This document shows positions 16,277 to 25,429 of a DNA stretch of 64,000 nucleotides, one piece after another. Made by a program: the position numbers and the translations under genes. How positions within the stretch are numbered: the stretch's first letter is position 1; every line of letters begins with the position of its first letter. The stretch lies in NCBI RefSeq assembly GCF_006094435.1, contig NZ_CP034783.1:1701001-1765000 (forward strand). Direction: 5' to 3'. The notes beneath the pieces are model-generated. The model saw nothing but the letters and a program-made list of their open reading frames with translations. It was not told where the DNA came from and ran no database searches. The DNA is from Pseudomonas sp. MPC6. Lineage in GTDB: Bacteria > Pseudomonadota > Gammaproteobacteria > Pseudomonadales > Pseudomonadaceae.

Positions 16277-17989
16277 TCAATGCACGTCATCGTCTGCGCC
16301 GGGATAAATACCGTGCAACAGGCGATAGCGGTCGTGCCGGATCTGGTCGGCCCGCTCCTGCACCTGATGCGCGGGCAACCCCAGCATGATCAGCGCGTGG
16401 GAGGCGAGCATCAGGCTCGATTCCAGCAGTTCCGGCACCACTTCGCTGGCGCCGGATGCTTTCAACTCGGCCAGTTGGCTGTCGTCGCGCGTGCGTACCA
16501 GGATCGGCACGGTCGCGTTGAGTCGCCGCGCTTCCTTGAGGATCAGTAAAGCGATGTCGGTCTGATCCACGGCGATCACCAACAGCCTGGCGCGCTCCAG
16601 CCCTGTCGCGATCAGCAGTTCACCGCGGCGTGAGTCGCCATAATGCACACAGGATTCACCCACGGCGGCTTCCTGGACACGCACCGGATCTATATCCAGT
16701 GCGATATAGGGTTGCTGCACATTGCGCAGTGCGCGTCCGATCGACTGGCCGACACGACCATAGCCACAGATCACTGCATGGCCATGCAAGTCGGCGGTGA
16801 GCGCGCTGATTTCCTCGAGTTTCGCTTCTTCATTGGGTTTGCGGTGCAGGCGTGTCGCCAGGTGAGGCGCGGCGCGCAATAGCAGCGGCGTGACGAGCAT
16901 CGAACAGAAAGTTGCCGCCAGCAGCAGGCCGCCAAAATCGGCGGGCATCAGTGTGTTCTGCTGCATCTGCGCCATCAGCGCAAAGCAGAACTCGCCGCCC
17001 TGGGCCAATGCCAGGCCGCTGCGCCAGGCCGTTTCGCCATCGCTGCCGCGCCATTTGACCAGGAGCGCAACGACGCTGCCTTTGATCAGCAACAACCCCA
17101 GGGTCAGGCCGAGGATCAGCAGGCCGTGGCTGGCGAACAACTGCAAATCGATCAGCATGCCGATACTGACAAAGAACAGGCCGAGCAGAATGTCGCGGAA
17201 GGGGCGGATGTCGGCTTCGATCTGGTGCCGGTAGTGGCTTTCTCCCAACAGCATGCCGGCCAGGAATGCACCCAGGGCCGGGGAGAGGCCGAGCAGGTGA
17301 GTCAACCATGCCGTCAGCAGCACGATGACCAGCGCCAGCAGCACGAACAGCTCAGCGGAGCGGGCTGCCGCCACTTCATGGAACAGCCGCGGCAGTACCC
17401 AGCGACTGGCCAGCAGCAGACCGACGAACAGCACCACGGTCTTGCCCAGCGTCAGTGGCAGCGCCCAGTACCAGGCCTGATCGCTGTTGCCGGCGAACAC
17501 GGGCACCATCGTCAGCAGCAACACCGCCACCACATCCTGGAACAGCAGCACGGCGATGGCATTCTGGCCGTGGCTGCTGAAAATCTCGCCGAGACTGCCC
17601 AGCTCCTTGCTGACGATGGCGGTGGAGGACAACGACAAGCCGGCACCGAGCAACAGCGCAGGCAGGGTCGAGATGCCGAGCACCATCAGCAACCCACCCA
17701 GCAGCATTGCGGTGCCCAGCACCTGCAGGCTGCCGAGGCCAAACACCACTCGGCGCAACGCGAGCATTTTCGTCAGGGAAAACTCCAGCCCCAGGGAGAA
17801 CAGCAGGAAAACCACCCCCAGTTCGGCGAGGTCCGGCAAATCTTCGCCTTCATTGACCCAATTGAATGCGGACGGCCCGATCATCAGCCCCACGCACAGG
17901 TAGCCGAGCACCGGCGGCAAGCGCAGGCGCTGGAACAGTGCAATCACCACCAGGGAGGCGGTGAATATGATCAACAGGTTGGCGAACAC
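16277..17989 (-). CDS. Monovalent cation:proton antiporter, KefB/CPA2 type
   Basis: The 570-aa protein has an N-terminal Na+/H+ exchanger domain with about 12 membrane helices (LPPVLGYLCVGLMIGPSAF, then LGVVFLLFSLGLEFS, then GAGLSLSSTAIVSKEL). A C-terminal TrkA-N/RCK domain follows, with the nucleotide fold VICGYGRVGQSIGRAL (about residues 405-420). It is predicted to export K+ in exchange for protons, gated by NAD(H) or thiol adducts. GTG at 17989 is preferred, with GGAGAG 6 bases upstream; a TTG five codons earlier is an alternative. No KefF/KefG ancillary gene is adjacent. Confidence 0.88.
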   Translation of the reverse strand: MFANLLIIFTASLVVIALFQRLRLPPVLGYLCVGLMIGPSAFNWVNEGEDLPDLAELGVVFLLFSLGLEFSLTKMLALRRVVFGLGSLQVLGTAMLLGGLLMVLGISTLPALLLGAGLSLSSTAIVSKELGSLGEIFSSHGQNAIAVLLFQDVVAVLLLTMVPVFAGNSDQAWYWALPLTLGKTVVLFVGLLLASRWVLPRLFHEVAAARSAELFVLLALVIVLLTAWLTHLLGLSPALGAFLAGMLLGESHYRHQIEADIRPFRDILLGLFFVSIGMLIDLQLFASHGLLILGLTLGLLLIKGSVVALLVKWRGSDGETAWRSGLALAQGGEFCFALMAQMQQNTLMPADFGGLLLAATFCSMLVTPLLLRAAPHLATRLHRKPNEEAKLEEISALTADLHGHAVICGYGRVGQSIGRALRNVQQPYIALDIDPVRVQEAAVGESCVHYGDSRRGELLIATGLERARLLVIAVDQTDIALLILKEARRLNATVPILVRTRDDSQLAELKASGASEVVPELLESSLMLASHALIMLGLPAHQVQERADQIRHDRYRLLHGIYPGADDDVH

Positions 17990-18197
17990 AAAACTCTCCG
18001 GCAATAGGTCTGGCTACTCAAGCGTAGAAGCAAAAAAGCCGCGAGCATCGCGCAAGTGTCATTCTGCACGAATGATTTGAGTCAGCGTTTGCCGACATTT
18101 TCTGTAATTCACCGTTGCTCAGGCGCGCGGTTCATTGGCTCGACGGCTTTTGATCGCCGGCCTAGAATGAACGCCTACTTAGTCGGGTCTTGTCGTC

Positions 18198-18434
18198 ATG
18201 CCTCCTGAATGTCAGCTGTTCGGCACCGTTGGGTGCCATCTGTGTGAAGTGGCCGAAGCCATGCTGATGGAATTTGTCGAGCGTGGCCTGCTGGTGGAGC
18301 TGGTGGATATCGCTGCGGACGAAACCTGGTTCGAAGCCTACAGTTTGCGTATTCCGGTATTGCGGCGGGTCGATACCGGCGCGGAGCTGGGCTGGCCGTT
18401 CAGTGCCGATCAGGTGGTGGCGTTCTTGCGTTGA
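18198..18434 (+). CDS. Glutaredoxin-like protein (DUF836)
   Basis: The 78-aa thioredoxin-fold protein has CHLC at residues 13-16 (LFGTVGCHLCEVAEAM) and the conserved cis-proline segment YSLRIPVLRR. Members of this small family are predicted thiol-disulfide proteins of unknown partner. The gene is alone, shortly upstream of a LexA-controlled gene on the same strand. Confidence 0.85.
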   Translation: MPPECQLFGTVGCHLCEVAEAMLMEFVERGLLVELVDIAADETWFEAYSLRIPVLRRVDTGAELGWPFSADQVVAFLR

Positions 18435-18509
18435 CCGGACGCTATCGGTGCCGACCCACCCGTCGCCGTTCTCGTTTCTTCCATTGGCGAAAAGCAGGTT
18501 AATCGGATA

Positions 18510-18525
18510 CTGTATGTTCATACAG
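18510..18525. promoter_or_regulatory. LexA (SOS) box
   Basis: CTGTATGTTCATACAG matches the CTGT-N8-ACAG consensus perfectly, with flanking TA on both sides. It lies 66 bp before the start at 18591, so the downstream gene is probably repressed by LexA and induced by DNA damage. Confidence 0.85.
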
Positions 18526-18590
18526 CTATTCCGGTTGTCTGCCACGCGCCCTTCTGCGAGATTGGGCAGGCGATCCCAGAAGTGAGAGGG

Positions 18591-18917
18591 ATGAACTTGG
18601 TCAAAGTCGAACAATTGAAGAACAGCGTGAACCGGATGTCGGCGGACGTGGTGCGCGAGGCCGTCCTCGAATTGCGTCTGGATGGCCTGGTCACCGAAGG
18701 AAAAACCCCCTTCAACAAGCTGCATTTCAACACCTGTTTCGCCGAAATCGAAGCCTTGTTCCAGCGCGCGGGTTATCACAGGCAGCTGGATGTCGTGGGT
18801 TATCAGGGCTTGTTGTATGCCCTTTATGATCCAGGGCGCTGGGAGGCGGTCGACGTGCTGCGCTGGCTCAAGGAGTTCACCGACGCGGCGGCGCAGACCC
18901 GATCCCTACCGGCTTGA
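18591..18917 (+). CDS. Conserved hypothetical protein, SOS-controlled
   Basis: The 108-aa soluble protein (MNLVKVEQLKNSVNRMSADV) appears globular and mixed alpha/beta, with FNKLHFNTCFAEIEALFQ and VGYQGLLYALYDPGRWEAVD. ATG at 18591 is chosen because GAGAGG is 3-4 bases upstream. I recall uncharacterised LexA-controlled small proteins in the P. aeruginosa SOS regulon (PA0922 is a candidate counterpart, from memory and unchecked). Function is unknown. The LexA box is direct sequence evidence for damage induction. Confidence 0.75.
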   Translation: MNLVKVEQLKNSVNRMSADVVREAVLELRLDGLVTEGKTPFNKLHFNTCFAEIEALFQRAGYHRQLDVVGYQGLLYALYDPGRWEAVDVLRWLKEFTDAAAQTRSLPA

Positions 18918-18988
18918 GGATTCTCTTCTAGGTTCGATCCGGCTGCTGTTGGATAATGCCGCCCTGTATCGAGGGTCAGAACGTTCGT

Positions 18989-19879
18989 ATGTCCACTTCA
19001 TCTTTTTCTGCAGCACACGCCCAGGCCAGTACGCTCTACTTGCCGCCGGGTCCGTGGCAGACCGTGCTCGATTGCCTGTGTGAGCACTTCAGCGCCATAG
19101 GCCGTGAACAATGGCTGGACAGGATCGCCCGTGGGCGCGTCCTCGACGGGCATGGCGCACCGATTGCCCTTGATCTGCCTTACAAGGAAGGTCTGCGGAT
19201 TCACTACTTTCGAGAAGTGCCGGACGAAAAGCCGATCCCGGTGGTCGAGTCGATCCTGTACGCGGACGAACACCTGGTGGTGGCGGACAAACCGCATTTC
19301 CTGCCAGTGACGCCGGCCGGGGAATACGTGGAGCAGACCCTGCTGCGACGATTGATCCGCCGCCTGGATAACCCGCACCTGGTGCCATTGCACCGCATTG
19401 ACCGGCACACGGCGGGGCTGGTGCTGTTTTCCGCCAACCCTCGCAGCCGCTCGGCATATCAGTCGTTGTTTCCTGCGCGGCAGATCGAAAAGCGCTACGA
19501 GGCGATTGCCAGGGCACTGCCTGATCTCTCTTTTCCCCTGGTGCACAAGAGTCGGCTTATCGATGGCGAGCCGTTCTTCCGCATGCAGGAAGGTCCGGGC
19601 GTCAGCAATACCGAGACGGCCGTCGAGGTCCGGGAGAAGAACGGTGATCTGTGGCGGTATGCCCTTTACCCGGTGACGGGCAAGAAGCATCAATTGCGCG
19701 TGCACATGACCGCCCTGGGCGCGAGTATCTGCAACGACCCGTTCTATCCTCAGGTGCTCAAGGACGTCGTGGATGACTATGCCAATCCTTTGAAGCTGCT
19801 TGCCCAGGGGCTGCGGTTTGTCGATCCGGTGAATGGCCAGGACAGAAACTTCGAAAGCGCGATCACGCTGCAGTGGTGA
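18989..19879 (+). CDS. RluA-family pseudouridine synthase
   Basis: The 296-aa enzyme is predicted to convert uridine to pseudouridine in rRNA or tRNA. The catalytic motif HRIDRHTAGLVLF carries the active-site Asp (about residue 137). ILYADEHLVVADKPHFLPV precedes it, and the KKHQLRVHMTALGASICNDPFYP block follows. An S4-like N-terminal region is partial. ATG at 18989 (MSTSSFSAA) is chosen; the 11-codon upstream extension is unlikely. The exact target base cannot be told from sequence. A strong terminator follows. Confidence 0.87.
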   Translation: MSTSSFSAAHAQASTLYLPPGPWQTVLDCLCEHFSAIGREQWLDRIARGRVLDGHGAPIALDLPYKEGLRIHYFREVPDEKPIPVVESILYADEHLVVADKPHFLPVTPAGEYVEQTLLRRLIRRLDNPHLVPLHRIDRHTAGLVLFSANPRSRSAYQSLFPARQIEKRYEAIARALPDLSFPLVHKSRLIDGEPFFRMQEGPGVSNTETAVEVREKNGDLWRYALYPVTGKKHQLRVHMTALGASICNDPFYPQVLKDVVDDYANPLKLLAQGLRFVDPVNGQDRNFESAITLQW

Positions 19880-19911
19880 GCACCGTTTCCCGGGCACGAA
19901 AAATGGCCACG

Positions 19912-19938
19912 AAAAAGCCCGCATAAAGCGGGCTTTTT
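19912..19938. terminator. Bidirectional rho-independent terminator
   Basis: AAAAAGCCCGC-ataaa-GCGGGCTTTTT forms an 11-bp stem with A and T tracts on either side. It lies between the convergent pseudouridine synthase and lipoprotein genes and should serve both. Confidence 0.93.
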
Positions 19939-19961
19939 GTATCCGGTCGTCAGCGCAAGGA

Positions 19962-20183
19962 TTACAACTCCTTGACGGTACGCACCTGGTCCTTGTTGAC
20001 GCGGTTATGCTTGCCATCCAGTTGTTCGAATTCGTAGAAACCCGATTCGTCATCGTATGTAGGAGCGTCGACGGCCTGTATTTCGCGACCGTCATTCAAG
20101 GTGATCACTGTCGGCGAGGCGCAACCGGCAAGGGTCGCGAGGCCCAGTGCGAGCATGAAAGTGGCGAGGGTCCGTTGAGTCAT
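19962..20183 (-). CDS. YgdI/YgdR family lipoprotein
   Basis: The 73-aa precursor has a lipobox, LATLAGC, with the lipidated Cys at residue 21. The mature part is a small SH3-like DUF903 domain (VITLNDGREIQAVDAPTYDD, FYEFEQLDGKHNRVNKDQV). It is an envelope lipoprotein of unknown role. Confidence 0.88.
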   Translation of the reverse strand: MTQRTLATFMLALGLATLAGCASPTVITLNDGREIQAVDAPTYDDESGFYEFEQLDGKHNRVNKDQVRTVKEL

Positions 20184-20260
20184 GAGTGTGTCTCCGATTT
20201 GAATTCTTTTGGTTACTGAGCTTGAGACGTATACAACGAGTGCAAGTTCCGCGGGTCGTG

Positions 20261-20863
20261 TCAGTCTGGCACAGTGTTATGGGTACTTAACAGTTCCGGG
20301 GTATTGAGGTTGGCCAGGCGAGGGTCATGTTCGGGGCATTGCAGGGCATGGGCCCCCAGCTTGCGCATGAGGCGACCCGGGCTGCGCTCACCCTCGTGCC
20401 AGGCACGTTCAAAAGCGTTGGAAAGTGCCACGGGGATGATGCACAGCAAGGGCTCCCAATGTTCGCCCTGGCGCAGCATCAAGGGTTTGTCCGGATGCTG
20501 GCTGGCGGTTTCGCGCATGCCCTGCAGCAACGCGGCATCGATACGGGGCACATCGCAGGGCAATATCATCAGTTGCGCATGCCTGGCGGCCTTCAGGCCT
20601 GCCCGGATACCGGCCAAAGGCCCTGGAAAATCCCCTTCGTCGTCATGGACCAGCCGGTCGGCGTAGGGCGCGTACTGCTCCGGGTTCCTGTTGCAGGAGA
20701 TGATCAGGTCATCGCTCAAGGCGCGGGTCTTGCGGTGCAGGTGAGCAATGAGGGGTTCGCCGTGCCATTGCAGCAACCCTTTATCCTGACCGCCCATGCG
20801 TTGGCCTCGCCCACCCGCCAGGAGCAGAATGGAGCAGGGCGGCAAATCCATTGGCGAAGTCAC
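20261..20863 (-). CDS. mobA: Molybdenum cofactor guanylyltransferase
   Basis: The 200-aa enzyme attaches GMP to molybdopterin, making the Mo-MGD cofactor. The nucleotide-binding signature [21 protein letters not shown] is at the N-terminus. [15 protein letters not shown] and the metal-binding Asp in [10 protein letters not shown] follow. GTG at 20863 has a GGAG 7 bases upstream. It diverges from moaB-moeA, so the three form a cofactor locus. Confidence 0.93.
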   Translation of the reverse strand: MTSPMDLPPCSILLLAGGRGQRMGGQDKGLLQWHGEPLIAHLHRKTRALSDDLIISCNRNPEQYAPYADRLVHDDEGDFPGPLAGIRAGLKAARHAQLMILPCDVPRIDAALLQGMRETASQHPDKPLMLRQGEHWEPLLCIIPVALSNAFERAWHEGERSPGRLMRKLGAHALQCPEHDPRLANLNTPELLSTHNTVPD

Positions 20864-20944
20864 GGCAGGTCTCCATGGGGGCGGCGAAAAAATGAGGGGC
20901 TGTGATATAACACCGGGCTGTTTCTCCTACAACTGGATGAGCCT

Positions 20945-21484
20945 ATGAAAGCCAAGGCTGATGTACCTTTTGCGCCGCTCAACATCGCGGTGCTGACGGT
21001 CAGCGATACCCGTACCCTCGAAACCGATACGTCAGGCCAGGTCTTCGTCGACCGCTTGAGTGCCGCCGGTCACAACCTGGCGGACCGGGTGTTGCTCAAA
21101 GATGATCTCTACAAAATTCGCGCGCAAGTCGCCAACTGGATTGCCGACGATGTCGTGCAGGTCGTGCTGATCACCGGGGGCACCGGTTTTACTGGCCGCG
21201 ACAGCACTCCTGAAGCCGTGAGCTGCCTGCTGGACAAGCAGGTCGACGGCTTTGGTGAACTGTTCCGTCAGATATCGGTGGCCGATATCGGCACCTCGAC
21301 CGTGCAGTCCCGGGCCCTGGCCGGCCTGGCCAATGGCACGCTGGTCTGCTGCTTGCCCGGTTCGACCAATGCCGTACGCACCGGTTGGGACGGCATTCTC
21401 GCCGAGCAGCTGGATTCGCGGCACCGTCCGTGCAATTTCGTGCCTCATTTGAAACAGGCGGCACCCTGTGAATCCCGTGGGTAA
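20945..21484 (+). CDS. moaB: Molybdenum cofactor biosynthesis protein B
   Basis: The 179-aa MoaB/Mog-fold protein acts in molybdopterin adenylylation or a related late step. Motifs are LTVSDTRTLETDTSGQ and the loop ITGGTGFTGRDSTPEAV, plus CCLPGSTNAVRTGW. It overlaps moeA by 17 nt, so the two are co-translated. Confidence 0.93.
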   Translation: MKAKADVPFAPLNIAVLTVSDTRTLETDTSGQVFVDRLSAAGHNLADRVLLKDDLYKIRAQVANWIADDVVQVVLITGGTGFTGRDSTPEAVSCLLDKQVDGFGELFRQISVADIGTSTVQSRALAGLANGTLVCCLPGSTNAVRTGWDGILAEQLDSRHRPCNFVPHLKQAAPCESRG

Positions 21485-22694
21485 GCCAGGCAAGACCGGC
21501 AGTCTGATGGCGGTCGAAGTGGCCCTGGCCCGCTTGCTCGAAATGGCTGAAGCCTCGCCGATTATCGAGCGTGAACGCTTGCCGTTGGCGCAGGTCGAGG
21601 GCCGCGTACTGGCCGATGACCTGGTGTCGACGCTTGACCTGCCGCCATGGCCCAACAGTGCCATGGACGGTTATGCCTTGCGCGTGGCTGACTGGACGGG
21701 CGAGCCGTTGATGGTCAGTCAGAAGATTTTTGCAGGCAAGGCTCCGGATCCCTTGGAACCAGGCACTTGTGCACGAATCTTCACCGGTGCGCCGGTTCCT
21801 GCGGGTGCCGATTGCGTCGAGATGCAGGAAAACGCCGAAGTCCAGGCCGATGAGCGAGTGCGTTTCATCGAACCCATGGTCCCGGGGCAAAACATCCGTC
21901 CCCAAGGCCAGGAAACCACCGTCGGTGAACTGATCCTGCCTGCCGGCACGCGCCTGGGACCGATCGAGCAGGGGCTGGCGGCATCGCTGGGTTGCGCAGA
22001 GCTGGAAGTGATTCGCAAGGTTCGCGTTGCGGTCCTGTCGACCGGGGATGAGTTGCTTGAACCGGGTCAGGCGCTGGGACCGGGGCAGATTTACAACAGC
22101 AATCGCGTGTTGCTCTGCAGTTGGTTGCGGCGCCTGGGCTGTGAAGTGATAGACGCCGGTATTCTTGCGGACGATCTGGCGACTACCCGCATCTGCCTGG
22201 GTGAATTGAAGGATGTCGACCTGATCCTCTCGACGGGCGGCGTCTCGGTAGGTGAAGCCGATTTTCTCGGGATCGCGTTGCGGGAAGAGGGCGAGCTGAC
22301 CTTGTGGAAGCTGGCCATCAAGCCAGGCAAACCCTTGACCTTCGGGCATTTTCGCGGCGTCCCGGTGATCGGCTTGCCCGGCAACCCGGCGTCGACCCTG
22401 GTGACCTTTGCCTTGTTGGCAAGGCCCTATCTGATGCGTCGCCTGGGGGTGAAGGAGGTCGAGCCCCTGAAGTTTCAGGTTCCGGCAGGATTTGCCTGGC
22501 CCAAAGCCGGCAATCGGCGCGAGTATTTGCGCGGACGGCTGGAGAACGGGCGGGCCATCATCTACAGGAATCAGAGTTCCGGGGTGCTGCGCAGCGCCGC
22601 CTGGGCGGATGGTCTGGTTGAAGTGCTGGAAGATCGCACGCTGGTCGAGGGCGACTGGGTCAGCTTTATCCCGTTGAGTGAGGTCCTGGGCTAA
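21468..22694 (+). CDS. moeA: Molybdopterin molybdenumtransferase
   Basis: The 408-aa enzyme inserts molybdate into adenylylated molybdopterin. Motifs are PPWPNSAMDGYALR, IFTGAPVPAGADCVEMQE, the MoaB-like domain STGDELLEPG and STGGVSVGEADF, then KPGKPLTFG and GLPGNPASTLV. The GTG start at 21468 lies inside the end of moaB. Full length for the family. Confidence 0.94.
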   Translation: MNPVGKPGKTGSLMAVEVALARLLEMAEASPIIERERLPLAQVEGRVLADDLVSTLDLPPWPNSAMDGYALRVADWTGEPLMVSQKIFAGKAPDPLEPGTCARIFTGAPVPAGADCVEMQENAEVQADERVRFIEPMVPGQNIRPQGQETTVGELILPAGTRLGPIEQGLAASLGCAELEVIRKVRVAVLSTGDELLEPGQALGPGQIYNSNRVLLCSWLRRLGCEVIDAGILADDLATTRICLGELKDVDLILSTGGVSVGEADFLGIALREEGELTLWKLAIKPGKPLTFGHFRGVPVIGLPGNPASTLVTFALLARPYLMRRLGVKEVEPLKFQVPAGFAWPKAGNRREYLRGRLENGRAIIYRNQSSGVLRSAAWADGLVEVLEDRTLVEGDWVSFIPLSEVLG

Positions 22695-22787
22695 CCCGCC
22701 ATCCATGTGGGATAGCCCCCTGCCACGTCCGCCGCATTTTTGCGGGCTGACCTCGACCCCGGCGGCTTTTGCGTTCATGGCGACTCC

Positions 22788-23099
22788 TTATCGACCCACA
22801 AGAAGCGTCACGAGCTGGTCGAAACGGCTATTGCCGATCCACACCAGAAGCCCCAGGACCACGGCTGTTCCGCCAGCTGAATAAACCAGCCGGTGCTTGA
22901 TGGATTTGACGTGGTCACGCATTTCATCCATGTCTCTGCGCATGTATCTGAGGTGCGTCTCCAGTTCAGTGACCCGAGGATCCATGGCGACTGCGCCGGT
23001 GGGTGCTGCGCTGTTTTTCAATTCAGCCTGATGACTGGAGCGTTTTTCTGCCAGTGGTGTGACCGGAATGAGCGGTAGCCTGATGTCATGGTTTTGCAT
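22788..23099 (-). CDS. Membrane-anchored coiled-coil hypothetical protein
   Basis: ATG at 23099 (MQNHDIRLPLIP) follows an AGGGAAG ribosome site; the longer upstream frame is not supported. The 103-aa protein has a coiled coil (RVTELETHLRYMRRDMDEMRDHVK) and a C-terminal membrane helix (AGGTAVVLGLLVWIG). It may be an accessory membrane protein of unknown function. Confidence 0.75.
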   Translation of the reverse strand: MQNHDIRLPLIPVTPLAEKRSSHQAELKNSAAPTGAVAMDPRVTELETHLRYMRRDMDEMRDHVKSIKHRLVYSAGGTAVVLGLLVWIGNSRFDQLVTLLVGR

Positions 23100-23325
23100 G
23101 GCACTTCCCTGTTTGTTTCTGCTGATGACTGTTAAATGCAGTCGCCACGTTGGACCAATCTCGGCAGTCTGGTCAATTGAGCCAATTCCTAACGTTTTGT
23201 AAGAAAATTCCTTTTTGCAGGGCTCAGGCGGCTCGATTGGAATTAATTCAATTTCCATCGACTTTTCTGAAGGCCGGTGAGGTCCATATTTCCGGTACGG
23301 AATTCAATTCATGGGAGTGAGCACA

Positions 23326-24246
23326 ATGAGCGAACGCAGGGCGCTATTGATTCTGCATGGCAAGCAGGCGCTCAACGAGTCGGTGCGCGCCGCCGTCGAG
23401 GGCAAGCGCCAACAGGGTTGGGAACTGGCCGTTCGACTGACCTGGGAAGCCGGGGACGCACAACGGCTGGTAGAGGAGGCATTGACCGCGGGCTATGGGC
23501 ACATCATCGCTGGCGGCGGTGATGGCACCTTGCGCGATATTGCCGAGGCCATGGCCGCACAACCGACGCAGGCCAGCCTGGTATTGATGCCGCTGGGGAC
23601 GGCCAATGATTTTGCCCGCGCCGCCGGTGTGCCTCTGGAGCCGGATCAGGCACTGGATCTACTGGACGTCGCGCCGAGCGCCATCGATCTGGGCGAAGTG
23701 GGCGGACAGGTATTCCTGAATATGGTCACGGGCGGCTTTGGCAGCCAGGTGACGGCCAACACCTCGGAGGATCTGAAAAAAATCCTTGGCGGCGCGGCGT
23801 ATCTATTCACCGGGTTATCTCGCTTCAGTGAGTTGCATGCGGCCTACGGCGAGTTGCAGGGCCCCGATTTCCAATGGAGTGGCGAGCTGCTGGCACTGGG
23901 GATCGGCAATGGCCGACAGGCCGGCGGCGGGCATGTGTTGTGCCCGGACGCACTGGCGGACGATGGCTTGCTGGATATCAGCATCTTGCCTGCGCCGCAG
24001 GAACTGGTGGGCACCTTGAAAACACTGTTGGCTGACGGTTTCGGCATCGACAACATGTTTGTGCGCGCCCGTTTGCCATGGGTCGAGATCAAGGTCGCGG
24101 AAGGTCTTTATATCAACCTGGATGGCGAACCTATGGAAGGCGACAGTCTGCGGTTCTCTGCGCGGGCGGCGGCACTGCGCGTGCACCTGCCGGAAAACTC
24201 GCCGCTGCTGGGCAGCACTCCAACGATTGAGGGTCAACAGGCTTGA
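23326..24246 (+). CDS. yegS: Lipid kinase YegS
   Basis: The 306-aa diacylglycerol-kinase-fold enzyme is predicted to phosphorylate lipids such as phosphatidylglycerol. The signature GGGDGT is at residues 63-68, followed by LMPLGTANDFARAAGVPLE, NMVTGGFGSQVTANT, GNGRQAGGGHVLCPDA and YINLDGEPMEGD. ATG at 23326 has GGGAG nearby; the start at 23311 is also open. Confidence 0.92.
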   Translation: MSERRALLILHGKQALNESVRAAVEGKRQQGWELAVRLTWEAGDAQRLVEEALTAGYGHIIAGGGDGTLRDIAEAMAAQPTQASLVLMPLGTANDFARAAGVPLEPDQALDLLDVAPSAIDLGEVGGQVFLNMVTGGFGSQVTANTSEDLKKILGGAAYLFTGLSRFSELHAAYGELQGPDFQWSGELLALGIGNGRQAGGGHVLCPDALADDGLLDISILPAPQELVGTLKTLLADGFGIDNMFVRARLPWVEIKVAEGLYINLDGEPMEGDSLRFSARAAALRVHLPENSPLLGSTPTIEGQQA

Positions 24247-24272
24247 TCGTTAAAGGCCGCTATGCCTGGGGG

Positions 24273-24298
24273 TCAAGGTCCGATAAAAGCAGCCGATA
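24273..24298 (+). promoter_or_regulatory. FliA (sigma-28) promoter of cheV
   Basis: TCAAG at 24273 and GCCGATA at 24292-24298 are spaced exactly as in the flagellar sigma-28 consensus (19 nt from first base to first base). The promoter lies about 43 bp before cheV. Confidence 0.75.
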
Positions 24299-24340
24299 CC
24301 CCCTTTAGTAAATACATCAGAGCAAGCCCAGGAGTCCTTG

Positions 24341-25264
24341 ATGGCCGGCATTCTCGACACGGTAGACCAACGCACGCAACTGGTGGGTGAGAATCGCCTG
24401 GAAATTCTCATGTTTCGACTGGCCGGACGGCAACTGTTCGCGATTAACGTGTTCAAGGTTCAGGAAGTGCTGCAGCTGCCGAAACTGACCCTGATGCCCC
24501 AGCGCCATCCGTTTGTCTGCGGCGTGGTCAATCTGCGTGGCAAGACCCTGCCGGTGATCGACCTGTCCCAGGCCATCGGCATGCGTGCACTGGTGCCTGG
24601 CCCTGCCAGCACTATCATCGTCACCGAGTACAACCGTTCGGTGCAGGCGTTCCTGGTCGGTGGCGTGGACCGCATCGTCAACATGAACTGGGAAGCCATC
24701 CTGCCGCCGCCGACCAGCGCCGGTCGCCAGCACTACCTGACAGCCATCAGCAAGGTCGACGATCAGTTGGTGGAAATCATCGACGTCGAAAAAGTCCTCG
24801 CCGAAATCGTGCCGTACAACGCCAAGGTGTCCCGCGAAAAACTCGACGATCCAGTACTGGAACACGCCCGCGGGCGTGAAGTGCTGCTGGTGGATGACTC
24901 CAGCGTGGCGATCGCGCAGTTGCGCGAAACCCTGGGGCAACTGGGCGTGAAGATGCACGTGGCCAGCGATGGCCTGAAGGCATTGAACCTGCTCAAGGGC
25001 TGGGCCGATACGGGCGTGAACATGACCGACAAACTGCTGATGGTCTTCACCGATGCGGAAATGCCGGAAATGGACGGTTACCGCCTGACCACTGAAATCC
25101 GTAACGACCCGCGCCTGCGTGGCCTTTATGTGGTGCTGCACACCTCCTTGTCCGGCAGTTTCAACGACTCGATGGTCAAGAAAGTCGGCTGCGACAATTT
25201 CCTCTCCAAATTCCAGCCGGACAAACTGGTCGATGTAGTGCGCCAGCGCCTGATGCTCGTGTAG
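24341..25264 (+). CDS. cheV: Chemotaxis protein CheV (CheW-receiver fusion)
   Basis: The 307-aa protein couples chemoreceptors to CheA and carries a phosphorylatable receiver. An N-terminal CheW domain (about residues 18-160, ALNVFKVQEVLQLP-like core with VVNLRGKTLPVIDLS) is followed by a receiver (about 178-305) with LLVDDSSVA, the Asp in VFTDAEMPEMDG, Thr/Ser in VLHTSLSG and the late Lys. AGGAG precedes ATG at 24341. The stop codon TAG is the first part of a REP element. A FliA promoter supports co-expression with flagellar genes. Confidence 0.95.
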   Translation: MAGILDTVDQRTQLVGENRLEILMFRLAGRQLFAINVFKVQEVLQLPKLTLMPQRHPFVCGVVNLRGKTLPVIDLSQAIGMRALVPGPASTIIVTEYNRSVQAFLVGGVDRIVNMNWEAILPPPTSAGRQHYLTAISKVDDQLVEIIDVEKVLAEIVPYNAKVSREKLDDPVLEHARGREVLLVDDSSVAIAQLRETLGQLGVKMHVASDGLKALNLLKGWADTGVNMTDKLLMVFTDAEMPEMDGYRLTTEIRNDPRLRGLYVVLHTSLSGSFNDSMVKKVGCDNFLSKFQPDKLVDVVRQRLMLV

Positions 25265-25360
25265 GAGCGAGCTTGCTCGCGATGGACGTGAACGATAACG
25301 CATTCATCCGGGATGAACGTGTTGTTCTTAAGTCCATCGCGAGCAAGCTCGCTCCTACAG
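25261..25360. repeat. REP doublet (BIME) after cheV
   Basis: Two inverted copies of the Pseudomonas REP, TAGGAGCGAGCTTGCTCGCG and its reverse complement, flank a 50-60 bp spacer. The left copy supplies the cheV stop codon. Confidence 0.92.
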
Positions 25361-25429
25361 GGTTTTTGGCCTTTGATTCAGGGCTGGAGGTCGTATAGGG
25401 TGGCGTTTTTACTCTCCATGGAGCTGGCC

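Noticed and set aside
14848..16290. 480-codon minus-strand frame opposite the ammonium transporter
   Set aside because: Its translation is rich in His/Gln/Arg with no membrane or domain structure, while the plus strand encodes a clear Amt protein.
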